A DNA stretch of 64,000 bases. Source: Ktedonobacter racemifer DSM 44963 (lineage in GTDB: Bacteria; Chloroflexota; Ktedonobacteria; Ktedonobacterales; Ktedonobacteraceae). Positions 16,530-24,882 of the stretch are shown piece after piece. Each line of letters starts with the position of its first letter. The stretch's first letter is position 1. The notes beneath the pieces were generated by a model, which was not told the DNA's origin, did no database searches, and saw only the letters and a list, made by a program, of their open reading frames with translations. A program made the position numbers and the translations under genes. Where the stretch lies: positions 372,001 to 436,000 of the forward strand of contig NZ_ADVG01000005.1 of NCBI RefSeq assembly GCF_000178855.1, given 5' to 3'.

Positions 16530-17762
16530 CTAGTGACCGCCTTCTGGCTGTATTCCCGTATAACGAGCGCGTGGCCGAATCCCTTGCGGGCTCCACGCTT
16601 GCTCCAAGGCATGCCCGATCCAACCGACACAGCGGGCCAGCGCGACGAGAGCCTGAAACTGCTCATTGGTGAGCTTCAGGTTCAGGGCCAGAGCTGCGTA
16701 GGCGAGCTCGATGCGCGGATGGATACCCAGTATTTGCTCAACTTCGGCAACCAGCGTCTCAACGAGCCTGGTACCGGAGGCTTCAGGATATTGCACGTGC
16801 AAGAGTTTCAACAGCATCACTACCCGCGGGTCCCCAGCTGGGAAGAGAGGGTGCTCGAAGCCTGGAATATCTTCCCCTTGCTTCAGGCGTTCGACGAGTA
16901 CCTGATTTATTTGTTGAGGTTGACCAAGACTGCTGAGAAATCGAAAAACCTGCCCGGTCCGGAAAGCTGCTAATGCTCCATTGATAGCGGCATACAGTGT
17001 TGCACCAGTTGATGCGATGCAGCGGGCAGTAAAAGCTGGAGCGCTTAATTCGTTATCAGCATTCAGAATCAGGGCCGCATTCAAGATCTGCGAGGCCTGG
17101 TCATCATGTGGTGACCAGGCCTGCTGGAGCGTCTCAGCCAGGGAGGCCTGAGGACTTGTTGCATGGACTAGAAAGCACGTGAAAAGCCAGATCAGGCGTA
17201 CGCTTGTAGTGAGTGCGGCCTCCTGACTCGGACGATAGGCACGCATATCCTCTGCGCCTAGCAGGGGCAGCACCATCTGGAACTGCTCAAGAAGCGACAA
17301 GTTGGTAGGATACAGTTTTTCCCGGAATGTCGCCAGTTTTTGGAGCAGAGCTGGCTGAGGCTTTTCCTCAGTGAAAAATTGCTCTACTTGTCGGGCATTC
17401 TCGCTTTCAGCAAAACCCCAGAGCAGCGCCGCGACTTGTTCAATCTTCCATGACGCGGCCAACTCCACTGCCTCGCGGCCACGATAATAGACGCGATCAT
17501 CTCTTACCAGGGTCAGTTCGGAATCGATGATGGGCTCCCCCCAACTAATCGCCTTGCTCACCACTTGCTCTGGATGCTGGCGCATCTCCTTGCGCGCTTT
17601 CAAGCGTTGAATATCTTCCGCCAGGTAGGCCCGCACGCGACGCGAACCGCCGACTGCTTCCGAACGGATCGCCCCTCGACTCACATATGCATACAACGTT
17701 GTCAGGCTGATTCCTAATTCAGATGTCGCCTCCTGCGCACTCATATAGCGCTCATTACTCAT
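16530..17762 (-). CDS. Helix-turn-helix / citrate-synthase fusion with degenerate active site
   Basis: 410 residues. Residues 5-55 are a MerR/excisionase-like DNA-binding domain (YMSAQEATSELGISLTTLYA, then SRGAIRSEAVGGSRRVRAY). Residues about 72-395 follow the citrate synthase fold (VYYRGREAVELA, GFEHPLFPAGDPR with H304, ARCVGWIGHALEQ). The usual HADHELN reads NADNELS (234-240), the LHGGAN loop carrying the first catalytic His is missing (AAFRTGQVFRF instead), and the catalytic Asp position reads RIELAYAAL (Glu). Only the second catalytic His seems retained. Normal citrate synthesis is therefore doubtful; a ligand-sensing regulator is more likely (inference). AAGGAGG precedes the start. The gene diverges from an isochorismatase-fold gene across a palindromic promoter. 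Confidence 0.85.
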   Translation of the reverse strand: MSNERYMSAQEATSELGISLTTLYAYVSRGAIRSEAVGGSRRVRAYLAEDIQRLKARKEMRQHPEQVVSKAISWGEPIIDSELTLVRDDRVYYRGREAVELAASWKIEQVAALLWGFAESENARQVEQFFTEEKPQPALLQKLATFREKLYPTNLSLLEQFQMVLPLLGAEDMRAYRPSQEAALTTSVRLIWLFTCFLVHATSPQASLAETLQQAWSPHDDQASQILNAALILNADNELSAPAFTARCIASTGATLYAAINGALAAFRTGQVFRFLSSLGQPQQINQVLVERLKQGEDIPGFEHPLFPAGDPRVVMLLKLLHVQYPEASGTRLVETLVAEVEQILGIHPRIELAYAALALNLKLTNEQFQALVALARCVGWIGHALEQAWSPQGIRPRARYTGIQPEGGH

Positions 17763-17803
17763 GTGTTTCTGCCTCCTTCAGATGTTTTGTTGCCCCTATC
17801 ATA

Positions 17804-17859
17804 CAACATATTGATTTTAAAATCAATATGTTGACAATCTATTGACATTAAAATATACT
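17804..17859 (+). promoter_or_regulatory. Perfect 30-bp palindrome overlapping a consensus sigma-70 promoter
   Basis: The palindrome at 17804-17833 has 15-base arms (CAACATATTGATTTT and its exact complement). Its last three bases form the start of a -35 box TTGACA (17831-17836), followed by 17 bp and the -10 TATACT (17854-17859) reading toward the isochorismatase-fold gene. It lies 42-71 bp upstream of the divergent HTH-citrate-synthase gene. A repressor bound here would block the rightward promoter. The neighbouring HTH protein is the obvious candidate, by position only. Confidence 0.8.
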
Positions 17860-17957
17860 CATGGAGAAATGAATACAACCACACGTGAACTGTCTTCAAC
17901 CGCCTTTTCCCGGGTGGAGAGAAGAGCAAGTACAACAACCGCGAGGAAAAGAAAAGA

Positions 17958-18536
17958 ATGTCAGTAACTGAACTCGATGAAAAAATAGCTCTAGTCCTGA
18001 TTGATCTCCAGAATGGTTTTGCTGGAATACCGACGACTCCCCATTCGATGGAAGAGGTGATTGCCAATTCAATCAAGTTAGCCGAAACGTTTCGCCAGCA
18101 GGCATTGCCTGTGATGCTTGTCCACGTAACGTACTCACCTGATGGTGGTGATATGTTTGTGCCGCGCACCGACACTGAGTCTACAACTCGCAGGTCTTTA
18201 GGAGCAGATTGGGATCAACTGGTGAGGGAGATTGGTCAACAAGGCAACGATATTGTCGTACCCAAGCGTAGCTGGAGCGCCTTTCATGGAACATCGCTCG
18301 ATATGCATCTGCGACGCCGTGGTATCACCGAGATTGTGCTGGCTGGTATCATGACAAGCATCGGAGTCGAATCGACTGCACGAGAGGCGCACGATCATGG
18401 ATATCATCAGATTTTTGTTGAGGATGCGATGTCAGATCGCAGCGAAGAGTCTCATCAACATACCATCAGCCGCATTTTTCCACACATCGGGCGCGTCAAA
18501 AGCACCGAAGAGGTTCTCTCTCTTCTAGCACGTTGA
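17958..18536 (+). CDS. Isochorismatase-fold hydrolase lacking the nucleophilic cysteine
   Basis: A 192-residue cysteine-hydrolase/isochorismatase superfamily protein. The N-terminal Asp (ALVLIDLQNGF) and the Lys (VVPKRSWSAFHGT) of the triad are present. The motif that usually carries Cys reads LAGIMTSIGVESTARE, with Gly at the Cys position. True isochorismatases of the PhzD type also lack the Cys, as does a common TSIGVESTAR subfamily, so vinyl-ether hydrolysis or a related non-thiol reaction is possible; amidase activity is unlikely. Driven by the promoter at 17831-17859 and probably controlled through its palindrome. Confidence 0.85.
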   Translation: MSVTELDEKIALVLIDLQNGFAGIPTTPHSMEEVIANSIKLAETFRQQALPVMLVHVTYSPDGGDMFVPRTDTESTTRRSLGADWDQLVREIGQQGNDIVVPKRSWSAFHGTSLDMHLRRRGITEIVLAGIMTSIGVESTAREAHDHGYHQIFVEDAMSDRSEESHQHTISRIFPHIGRVKSTEEVLSLLAR

Positions 18537-18553
18537 GCCGAGCGCTGGCTAAC

Positions 18554-18740
18554 ATGAACGCCTGGTGTGAGATAGCCAACACGCGAACGGCCTCATGCCC
18601 TGGCTGGTTTCCAGGCCCAGCTCGCCGCTAAAGTTGGCTTGCACAACTTTTACTCTTGGCTCAAACTCTTCCCTCCATCGGGAACTCTTGGCCTTTGCCG
18701 ACTTGCTGGAGGGATAACCTATCTCACACCAGGCGTTCAT
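18554..18740. repeat. Inverted repeat with perfect 22-bp arms
   Basis: ATGAACGCCTGGTGTGAGATAG (18554-18575; quoted arm is 22 bases, the first 20 being ATGAACGCCTGGTGTGAGAT) is exactly complementary to 18719-18740. The 143-nt interior has no gene. It separates the isochorismatase-fold gene from the exporter gene and could act as a terminator or be a miniature mobile sequence. Confidence 0.7.
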
Positions 18741-18790
18741 ATTTCCCAGTTCAATGACATTTGAAGGTATCTTTACATGGAGAATAGTCA

Positions 18791-20263
18791 ATGGTAACAA
18801 AAAATATCTCAGAAGCCCATTCCATCCAGAATGCTGAATTGTCTTCTTTTCGCCGCAATTTGATATTGATTATATGCTGCGTCAGCGTATTTCTTGTTGG
18901 CGTAGATACAAGTATTCTGAACGTCGCCCTTCCATCGATTCAGCACGACTTCCATGCTTCAATCGCAGAAGCACAGTGGACCCTGGATGCATATACGCTT
19001 GTGATCGCTAGTTTACTGGTATTGTCCTCTTCAACTGCAGACCGTGTAGGGCGGCGGCGTATCTTTCAGCTAGGGGTGAGCCTCTTCACGCTCGGATCAC
19101 TCCTCTGTAGCCTTGCACCAAGCATTACGTGGCTTATCGTGTTCCGAATGATGCAAGCAGTCGGTGGCAGTATGCTCAACCCGGTCGCCATGTCAATTAT
19201 TGGTAACACATTTATCAAGCCAGCAGAACGGGCTCGCGCTGTCGGTGTTTGGGGTGGTGTTGCTGGAATCAGTCTCGCCGCCGGTCCGATACTCGGTGGC
19301 CTCCTTGTCGACAGCATTGGTTGGCGCTCGATTTTCTGGATCAATGTTCCATTCGGAATCGCCGTTATATTGCTAACAGCCAAATTTGTACCAGAATCGA
19401 AGGCTCCTCATCCGCGCCGTTTCGACCCTATCGGTCAGATTCTCGTGATAGCTTTACTCGGACTGCTTATCTATGGAATCATTGAGGTCCCGGCATACGG
19501 ATGGACCTCGTTTGAAATCCTCGCCTGTCTCATTGGTGCTGCAGCTTGCTTTGTTGGATTCATCGCCTATGAGCGAGTCCGTAAAGAGCCGCTCATTGAT
19601 ATACGGTTCTTCCGATCTGTTCCATTCAGTGGTGCCTCGATTATTGCATTATGCACATTCACGGCTCTGGGTGGCTTCTCAATCCTCAACACATTGTACC
19701 TGCAAGACATCCTGCATTTCTCGCCTCTTCAGGCTGGTACCGCTTTTTTACCAATGGCTGTAGCCCTGGCAATCTCCTCGCCGATTTCTGGCCGCATAAT
19801 TGGGAGATATGGAACTCGCATATCACTCCTTATCGGGGGCGCAGCAATTGCCATCGCGGGTCTCCTTGCCGCCATAGAATATAATAATCTACCTTTTATC
19901 GGACTTCTTGTCTGTTATGCACTTGTCGGTTCAGGCGTTGGTTGGATCAATGCAGCAATCAGCAATACGGCTCTCTCCGGGATGCCCCGTTCTCAGGCAG
20001 GTGCTGCGGCTGGCATCGCTTCGACGATGCGACAACTAGGTCAGGCACTCGGTGTAGCGGTGATTGGTTCTGTTATTGCCTCACGTGTCACACACTTGAC
20101 AGCGAGTAGTGGATTTACTGACGCTTCTCGCATAAGTTGGGGTATCATCGCTGGTTGCGGTTTCGCTGTCTTGTTTCTCGGCTTGATCACAACTGGCACT
20201 TGGGCAAAGTGCACCGCCAGCCGAAATGCGGAGCGCATGCAGTTAGAGATGGAGCACATTTGA
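18791..20263 (+). CDS. DHA2-family (14-TM, EmrB/QacA-type) MFS exporter
   Basis: 490 residues, with hydrophobic segments matching the 14-helix DHA2 branch. TM1 carries VDTSILNVALPSIQHDF and is followed by QWTLDAYTL, both characteristic of the family. Motif A is ADRVGRRRIFQLG; motif C lies in GVAGISLAAGPILGGLL. Family members export drugs or metabolites with proton antiport; no specific substrate is implied. GGAG lies eight bases before the ATG. Bounded by the inverted repeat at 18554-18740 and the terminator at 20476-20506. Confidence 0.9.
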   Translation: MVTKNISEAHSIQNAELSSFRRNLILIICCVSVFLVGVDTSILNVALPSIQHDFHASIAEAQWTLDAYTLVIASLLVLSSSTADRVGRRRIFQLGVSLFTLGSLLCSLAPSITWLIVFRMMQAVGGSMLNPVAMSIIGNTFIKPAERARAVGVWGGVAGISLAAGPILGGLLVDSIGWRSIFWINVPFGIAVILLTAKFVPESKAPHPRRFDPIGQILVIALLGLLIYGIIEVPAYGWTSFEILACLIGAAACFVGFIAYERVRKEPLIDIRFFRSVPFSGASIIALCTFTALGGFSILNTLYLQDILHFSPLQAGTAFLPMAVALAISSPISGRIIGRYGTRISLLIGGAAIAIAGLLAAIEYNNLPFIGLLVCYALVGSGVGWINAAISNTALSGMPRSQAGAAAGIASTMRQLGQALGVAVIGSVIASRVTHLTASSGFTDASRISWGIIAGCGFAVLFLGLITTGTWAKCTASRNAERMQLEMEHI

Positions 20264-20475
20264 TCAGCATCTGGGAATGTACGGGTGCGCTCACACCTTG
20301 CAGGAGGTAGGGCTAAGATCCTGACCAAAGTGTGCATTCATGTCATATCTGAGATGTAAATGTTGGAATTAAGCTGTTGATTTCTTAGTGATTATCCTAT
20401 GGATGAGTTGTATCCTCTTACAGAACATACTAGCTCAGGAGATGATCAACACACTTTGACACTTAGACATGGCAA

Positions 20476-20506
20476 ACCACCCCACTTGCAGGACAAGCGG
20501 GGTGGT
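20476..20506. terminator. Bidirectional terminator hairpin
   Basis: ACCACCCCACTTG (20476-20488) pairs with CAAGCGGGGTGGT (20494-20506) with one mismatch and a 5-nt loop. It sits between the convergent exporter and histidine kinase genes. Confidence 0.65.
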
Positions 20507-20559
20507 GGAATGATCACCCTCTATCAGCTTCCTGCCGAGGCCCGCGACCATGAATCCTC

Positions 20560-22470
20560 TTATGGGACGATTGGCAAGGTAAACCAGAAGGTAGAGCCTT
20601 CCCCTAATGTACTTTCCACACCAACTTCTCCCTGGTGTTCGGCGATGAGCATCTGGCAGATATATAAGCCCAGACCCAACCCTTTCCCCGAACCACTCTG
20701 GACGGGTACGCCTTTCACCTGGTGAAAACGCTGCCAGATTTCTTTCTGTGCTTCTGCCGAGAGGCCCGGCCCCCGATCGCGCACCCAGACGCGAGCAACA
20801 CCCTTCTCGGCGGTGAGACCAATATGCACCGGCTGGTCGGGACGCGAATAGCGCAGCGCATTGGTCACATAATTGGTCACCACCTGACTGATGCGATCTC
20901 GATCAGCGAGCACGTGGACCAGAGTATTCTCTGGCATTTCAAGGAGGAGCGAGCGTTCGGGCGCAGTGACCCGCAAATCCTCAACAGTTTCACGCACCAG
21001 GCTGACGAGTTCACAGCGCTGCGGCGAGAGCTTCAGGGTATTGGATGTGATGCGCGAGATGTCCAGCAGGTCATTGATCAAGCGCGTTTGTGCATCGACC
21101 TGGCGTGCACAATCCTCCAGATTTTTCGTGAGTCCCTGGACGAAGGTGCTCCATTCTGGGGAGACGTTGTCCGCCGTCGTGACTACCCGTTTCAGGCGCC
21201 GTTGGATTAATTGAAGCGTCCCTCTGAGGGCAGTTAACGGTGTTTTTAATTCGTGGCTGGTTATGCCAAGGAAGAGGTCTTTTTGCCGTTCCACTTCTTT
21301 GCGGGCCGTCAAATCTAAGACGAACGTGATGGCCAGCGGTGAGGAGCCGACCCGACGCAAAAGGGTTCCCCCGTTCAGGACCGGTACGCGCGTGCCGTCT
21401 TTGGCCACATACTCTTTTTCAAACGGCTGAACCACCCCGGTTGTCTGCAGTTCCTCGATCGCCCGCGCGTCTTGGGCCCGATATTCCGGGGGAGTCATCG
21501 TCGTCCACTGCATCCGTCCGGCTGTCAGGTCTTCCCGGGTATACCCCAAAAGCTTGAGCAAGGCATCGTTGGCCTCATGAACGGTTCCCTCCAGGTCAAC
21601 GAGCGCCATTGCGATGATATTGGAATCCATGAAATGACGAAACCGGGCCTCGCTCTCCCGCAGGGCCTCTTCCGCCTGTTTCAGTTCCGTCACATCCAGG
21701 CCAACTCCTATCAGATGGATCGGCTTGCCGCGGAGATCAGAGATGCATTGTACTCTGGCTATCAGCCAATGCAGGCTCCCATCGGGCCAGATCGTGCGGT
21801 ACTCAATACTATAATCCCTCTTCTCAGTCAGGGCCCGTTGGTGCGCGCGTTTGACTTTCTCGCGATCGTCAGGATGCACGCACGCCAGGAACTGTTCCTC
21901 ACTCCCTGAAGTCACAGGAGAGAGACCAAGATGGACCGCCATCTGATCCGTGCAGACAAATTGCAGGGTCAGGAGATTCCAATCCAACAGACCCACACCG
22001 GACGCTTTCACGGCGAGCTGCATCTCTGCTTCACTCATCTGTTTCGCCAGTTCCTGCTCGGTGACATCGGTGCCATAGGCCACCAACTCATAAATAGCCC
22101 CCGAAGGCTTGCGCACGGGGATCAGACGCCAGTGTATCAGGCGGTAGCTTCCATCATATCGGCGCACCCGGCGTGTGTGTTCACTGCTCCGCCCGGAGAT
22201 GACCGTTTGGATCAGCGCTTCTTCGACTTGCGGCTGATCAGCCGGATGGAACGCCTCCAGCCAGCCCTTCCCTCGATACTCGTTCTCCTCTTGCCCGGTA
22301 AAGTTGTGCCAACTGGGGGAAATTTCTCGCACCTCGCCTCTGAGCGTGAGAATACAAAAAATATCCGTGCTTCCCTCCATCATCGCACGAAAACGATCGA
22401 CAAAATCGGCCTCTTCAGGGGGACGTTGGGTGGTGTTTTCTTGCTGAGGGTTGTCGTTAAAGAAAGCCAT
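20560..22470 (-). CDS. Soluble PAS-domain sensor histidine kinase
   Basis: 636 residues with no membrane segment. Three PAS domains follow one another (about 25-140, 145-268, 272-395), the first two each ending in a PAC-type GTDVTEQE / GLDVTELKQ. The phosphoacceptor box is GITSHELKTPLTALRG with H406. The catalytic domain shows the N box (VVTNYVTNALRYS), G1 (RDRGPGLSAE) and G2 (GKGLGLGLYICQ). It should autophosphorylate and pass phosphate to a response regulator, none of which is encoded nearby, so it is an orphan kinase. The sensed ligand is unknown. Confidence 0.93.
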   Translation of the reverse strand: MAFFNDNPQQENTTQRPPEEADFVDRFRAMMEGSTDIFCILTLRGEVREISPSWHNFTGQEENEYRGKGWLEAFHPADQPQVEEALIQTVISGRSSEHTRRVRRYDGSYRLIHWRLIPVRKPSGAIYELVAYGTDVTEQELAKQMSEAEMQLAVKASGVGLLDWNLLTLQFVCTDQMAVHLGLSPVTSGSEEQFLACVHPDDREKVKRAHQRALTEKRDYSIEYRTIWPDGSLHWLIARVQCISDLRGKPIHLIGVGLDVTELKQAEEALRESEARFRHFMDSNIIAMALVDLEGTVHEANDALLKLLGYTREDLTAGRMQWTTMTPPEYRAQDARAIEELQTTGVVQPFEKEYVAKDGTRVPVLNGGTLLRRVGSSPLAITFVLDLTARKEVERQKDLFLGITSHELKTPLTALRGTLQLIQRRLKRVVTTADNVSPEWSTFVQGLTKNLEDCARQVDAQTRLINDLLDISRITSNTLKLSPQRCELVSLVRETVEDLRVTAPERSLLLEMPENTLVHVLADRDRISQVVTNYVTNALRYSRPDQPVHIGLTAEKGVARVWVRDRGPGLSAEAQKEIWQRFHQVKGVPVQSGSGKGLGLGLYICQMLIAEHQGEVGVESTLGEGSTFWFTLPIVP

Positions 22471-22625
22471 AGAATAAGAGCCTCTCCTCTCTTGGACCAG
22501 GACACAGACAAACGCACCTTCGATCTTCGGGGCAACAGATCCTTGGTCCTCGGTTTTTCATTTGAAGGTGTGAGCAAAGGCTAGCCTCCGATCCTCCTCG
22601 CATGAGGCAATCATGACGGGAATAA

Positions 22626-23050
22626 TTGCCTCTTCATCTTAGGAATTTCATCGCTACACATGCAAGCACAAGAAGCAGCGTCAGAGGTGTCGGTCGGAGA
22701 AACTGGTGCCGACTCGTTCCCCATGGGGAAGATCAAAATGAGCCAGAAAAGCAACCGTTTTCAGGCATTTCCTGGCGCATTTCCCATATATCTTGGCGAA
22801 TGAGTTGCGAGATCAGACGGAGGAGGGAGACAGGAATGTATCTGATCGGCACGACCTACAATTTCTGTTGGGCTCATCAGGAACTTTCCAAATCGACGCA
22901 CATGGACAGAGCATGTACGCCTACCATGGCCGCGGGGTTGACGGATCATATCTGGAGTGTCAGTGAGGTGTTACAGTACAAAGTTGCGCCCTTACCGTGA
23001 GTTGAGCCAAAACGACGAGGGCGACAAAAGAAGCAGGCTGACCTGTCTGC
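22626..23050 (+). pseudogene. Transposase remnant (C-terminal part)
   Basis: The recognisable block is YNFCWAHQELSKSTH followed by RACTPTMAAGLTDHIWSVSE and VLQYKVAPLP, which matches the C-terminal end of a transposase family common in these genomes. Right after APLP a stop codon (TGA at 22998) interrupts what continues in frame as VEPKRRGRQKK, the usual basic tail, consistent with a Trp-to-stop mutation. The upstream part is out of register and lacks a catalytic core. Non-functional. Confidence 0.55.
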
Positions 23051-23122
23051 TTCTTCGGTGAAGCCATCCAGTCATCGGCCGCTGGTTCGCCTTCGTCAGG
23101 GACAATTGTGCTCAACCACCGG

Positions 23123-23707
23123 TTAGTGGGTCTCTACCGCATCGACGCGGTTCGCCGCTGCAAAATCCTTGCGCACGTCATCCATGATGCCAGTATAAGT
23201 CGCGGGATTAGAACGGCTGGATGTGCCTATGGCTTCTTGATCAATCACTACCGCCTCCTGGTGCTGGCGGAGAAAGGCTTCATTGATCAGCGAACTCTTG
23301 CCCGAGCCGGCCACGCCGGTGATGACCGTCAGGACGCCGGTGGGAATATCCACACTGACGTTTTTCAGATTGTTGACGGTGGCGCGGACAATCGGCAGGC
23401 TGCCGGTCGCCTGGCGGAAGGTGTCCTTGAGCGGCCTGGTACGCAGCAAATGGTTGCCAGTCAGCGTGTCGGCATCAAGCAGGCCAGCGTAGTTGCCTTC
23501 ATACACGACCTGGCCGCCCTCGCTCCCGGCATACGGCCCCATATCGACAAGATAATCCGCGACTTTGATAACATCAGGATCGTGTTCCACTACAATCACA
23601 GTGTTCCCTTTGTCGCGCAATTTCTCCAGGAGCTCGTTCAGACGATGAACATCCCGCGGGTGCAGTCCGACGCTCGGCTCGTCAAAGATATACAGGTGGC
23701 AAGGCAA
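23123..23707 (-). pseudogene. Internal fragment of a UvrA-like ABC ATPase
   Basis: 194 codons covering the end of the first ATPase (YIFDEPSVGLHPRDVHRLNE, VVEHDPDVIKVADYLVDMGP) and the start of the second (Walker A GVAGSGKSSLINEAF), then RSNPATYTGIMDDVRKDFAA before a stop. A full UvrA is over 750 residues, so both ends are missing. The LSGGE signature expected just before the Walker B is absent, replaced by an unrelated frame (23708-23850). The content resembles the UvrA2/drug-resistance type. Non-functional remnant. Confidence 0.75.
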
Positions 23708-23854
23708 ACGGCGCGACGCCTCGAATGAGAGAGCGTCGTGCCGTTCGGCCCGGCGGCACGCGTCTGATCAGTTCTGACCTGCTCACCTCGCTGGTGGAAG
23801 CGGGGAGCAGTTGACGCGGCTGGGCGCCTCAATCATGGGAAGAATGATCGATTT

Positions 23855-24253
23855 TTACCCGTTTCCCGGACCTTTTTCTGACTGAACCATCAGCCACCGG
23901 TTGCCATCGGGATCACTGAAATTAAACCACTTGACGCCAGAGCCCGGGCCATACAGGTCATCCTTCACTTCGTGGACCTCGGCGCCCTTTGCTTTGAGTT
24001 CGTTGTACGTCGCTTCAATATTTGAAGTCGAGAGATAGAGCGTCATCGTCCCCGGTTTCAGCTTTCCATGCATCGTCGACAGCGTCAGAGTGGCGCCTCC
24101 TCCTGGGAGCGAAAGCGTGACCCAGTGCCGATCGCCTTCTCCGTAGTCTTGGGTGACAGACCAGCCCAATTGCTCCGCGTAGAACGCTTTGGCCTTCGCC
24201 ATATCGGTGACTGACATCGTCACCATCAGAATTTTTTCATCAGCCATTGTCAT
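23855..24253 (-). CDS. VOC (glyoxalase/bleomycin-resistance fold) family protein
   Basis: 132 residues with one vicinal-oxygen-chelate domain: VTMSVTDMAKAKAFYAEQLGW at the start and WFNFSDPDGNRWLMVQ at the end, both family signatures. Small VOC proteins dimerise and bind a divalent metal or a small hydrophobic ligand; the reaction cannot be assigned. AGGTAGGTT directly precedes the ATG at 24253; a second in-frame ATG is at 24247. Confidence 0.85.
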   Translation of the reverse strand: MTMADEKILMVTMSVTDMAKAKAFYAEQLGWSVTQDYGEGDRHWVTLSLPGGGATLTLSTMHGKLKPGTMTLYLSTSNIEATYNELKAKGAEVHEVKDDLYGPGSGVKWFNFSDPDGNRWLMVQSEKGPGNG

Positions 24254-24475
24254 AACCTACCTTTCACCTGTCGTCAAACAGCCTGTTGTGTGTTCTTCTC
24301 GCGCTTGTCCGCAGTCGGCTCGCGGGAGTCAGACTCCTGTTGTGTTTTCGCGCGTCACTCTTCTGACTGCTCATCGCGCAGAAATGTGACCGGCTTCCCG
24401 CGCATATGCGGGAGGACCATTCGCGGCCCGTGCTCACGCAACCAGAAAAGCTTCTGCATTCCCTTTGCGCGCGGC

Positions 24476-24700
24476 TCAGAGATCATCCCCTGTCTCGTTC
24501 GGCGCCTCGCTCGTTTCAAGCGAGAGCAGAGCCAGACCGAGACGGATGATCTGTAGGAGCACTCCATGCAGCGCGGCCTGATCCGGCAGCGTCCCCGAAA
24601 GCAGCGTCGTCCCGGTCTCCTGCTGCTCGATGCAGAGTCCGCCAAAGCGGTCTTGCCAGGACGGGCTCAGGTGTCCTTGGACACGTATCGCGTAGTACAT
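24476..24700 (-). CDS. Small conserved hypothetical protein
   Basis: 74 residues, beginning MYYAIRVQGHLSPSWQDRFG, with GTTLLSGTLPDQAALHGVLL and a leucine-rich end. The alternation of a strand, a conserved LPDQAALHGVL motif and a helix matches a small family known from Chloroflexota and Actinobacteria, where members have no assigned function. GGAGGAGG sits directly upstream of the ATG at 24700. It lies between the VOC gene and the end of the LuxR gene, all on the same strand. Confidence 0.72.
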   Translation of the reverse strand: MYYAIRVQGHLSPSWQDRFGGLCIEQQETGTTLLSGTLPDQAALHGVLLQIIRLGLALLSLETSEAPNETGDDL

Positions 24701-24882
24701 TTGCCTCCTCCGCATTCTGCGCGTTTCACTGCCTCCTCGCTGTGCTCGGAAGGAAGATCACCATTGTCTCCTTACCGCGTCTTCACAAAGCATAGCAGAA
24801 CGCGAGCCATTCCACAGTCGTCAAAAGTATGCCAAAGGGAGTAGTTGTATGAGGAGGAGGCCACCTGTTGGGAGGAATCAGG

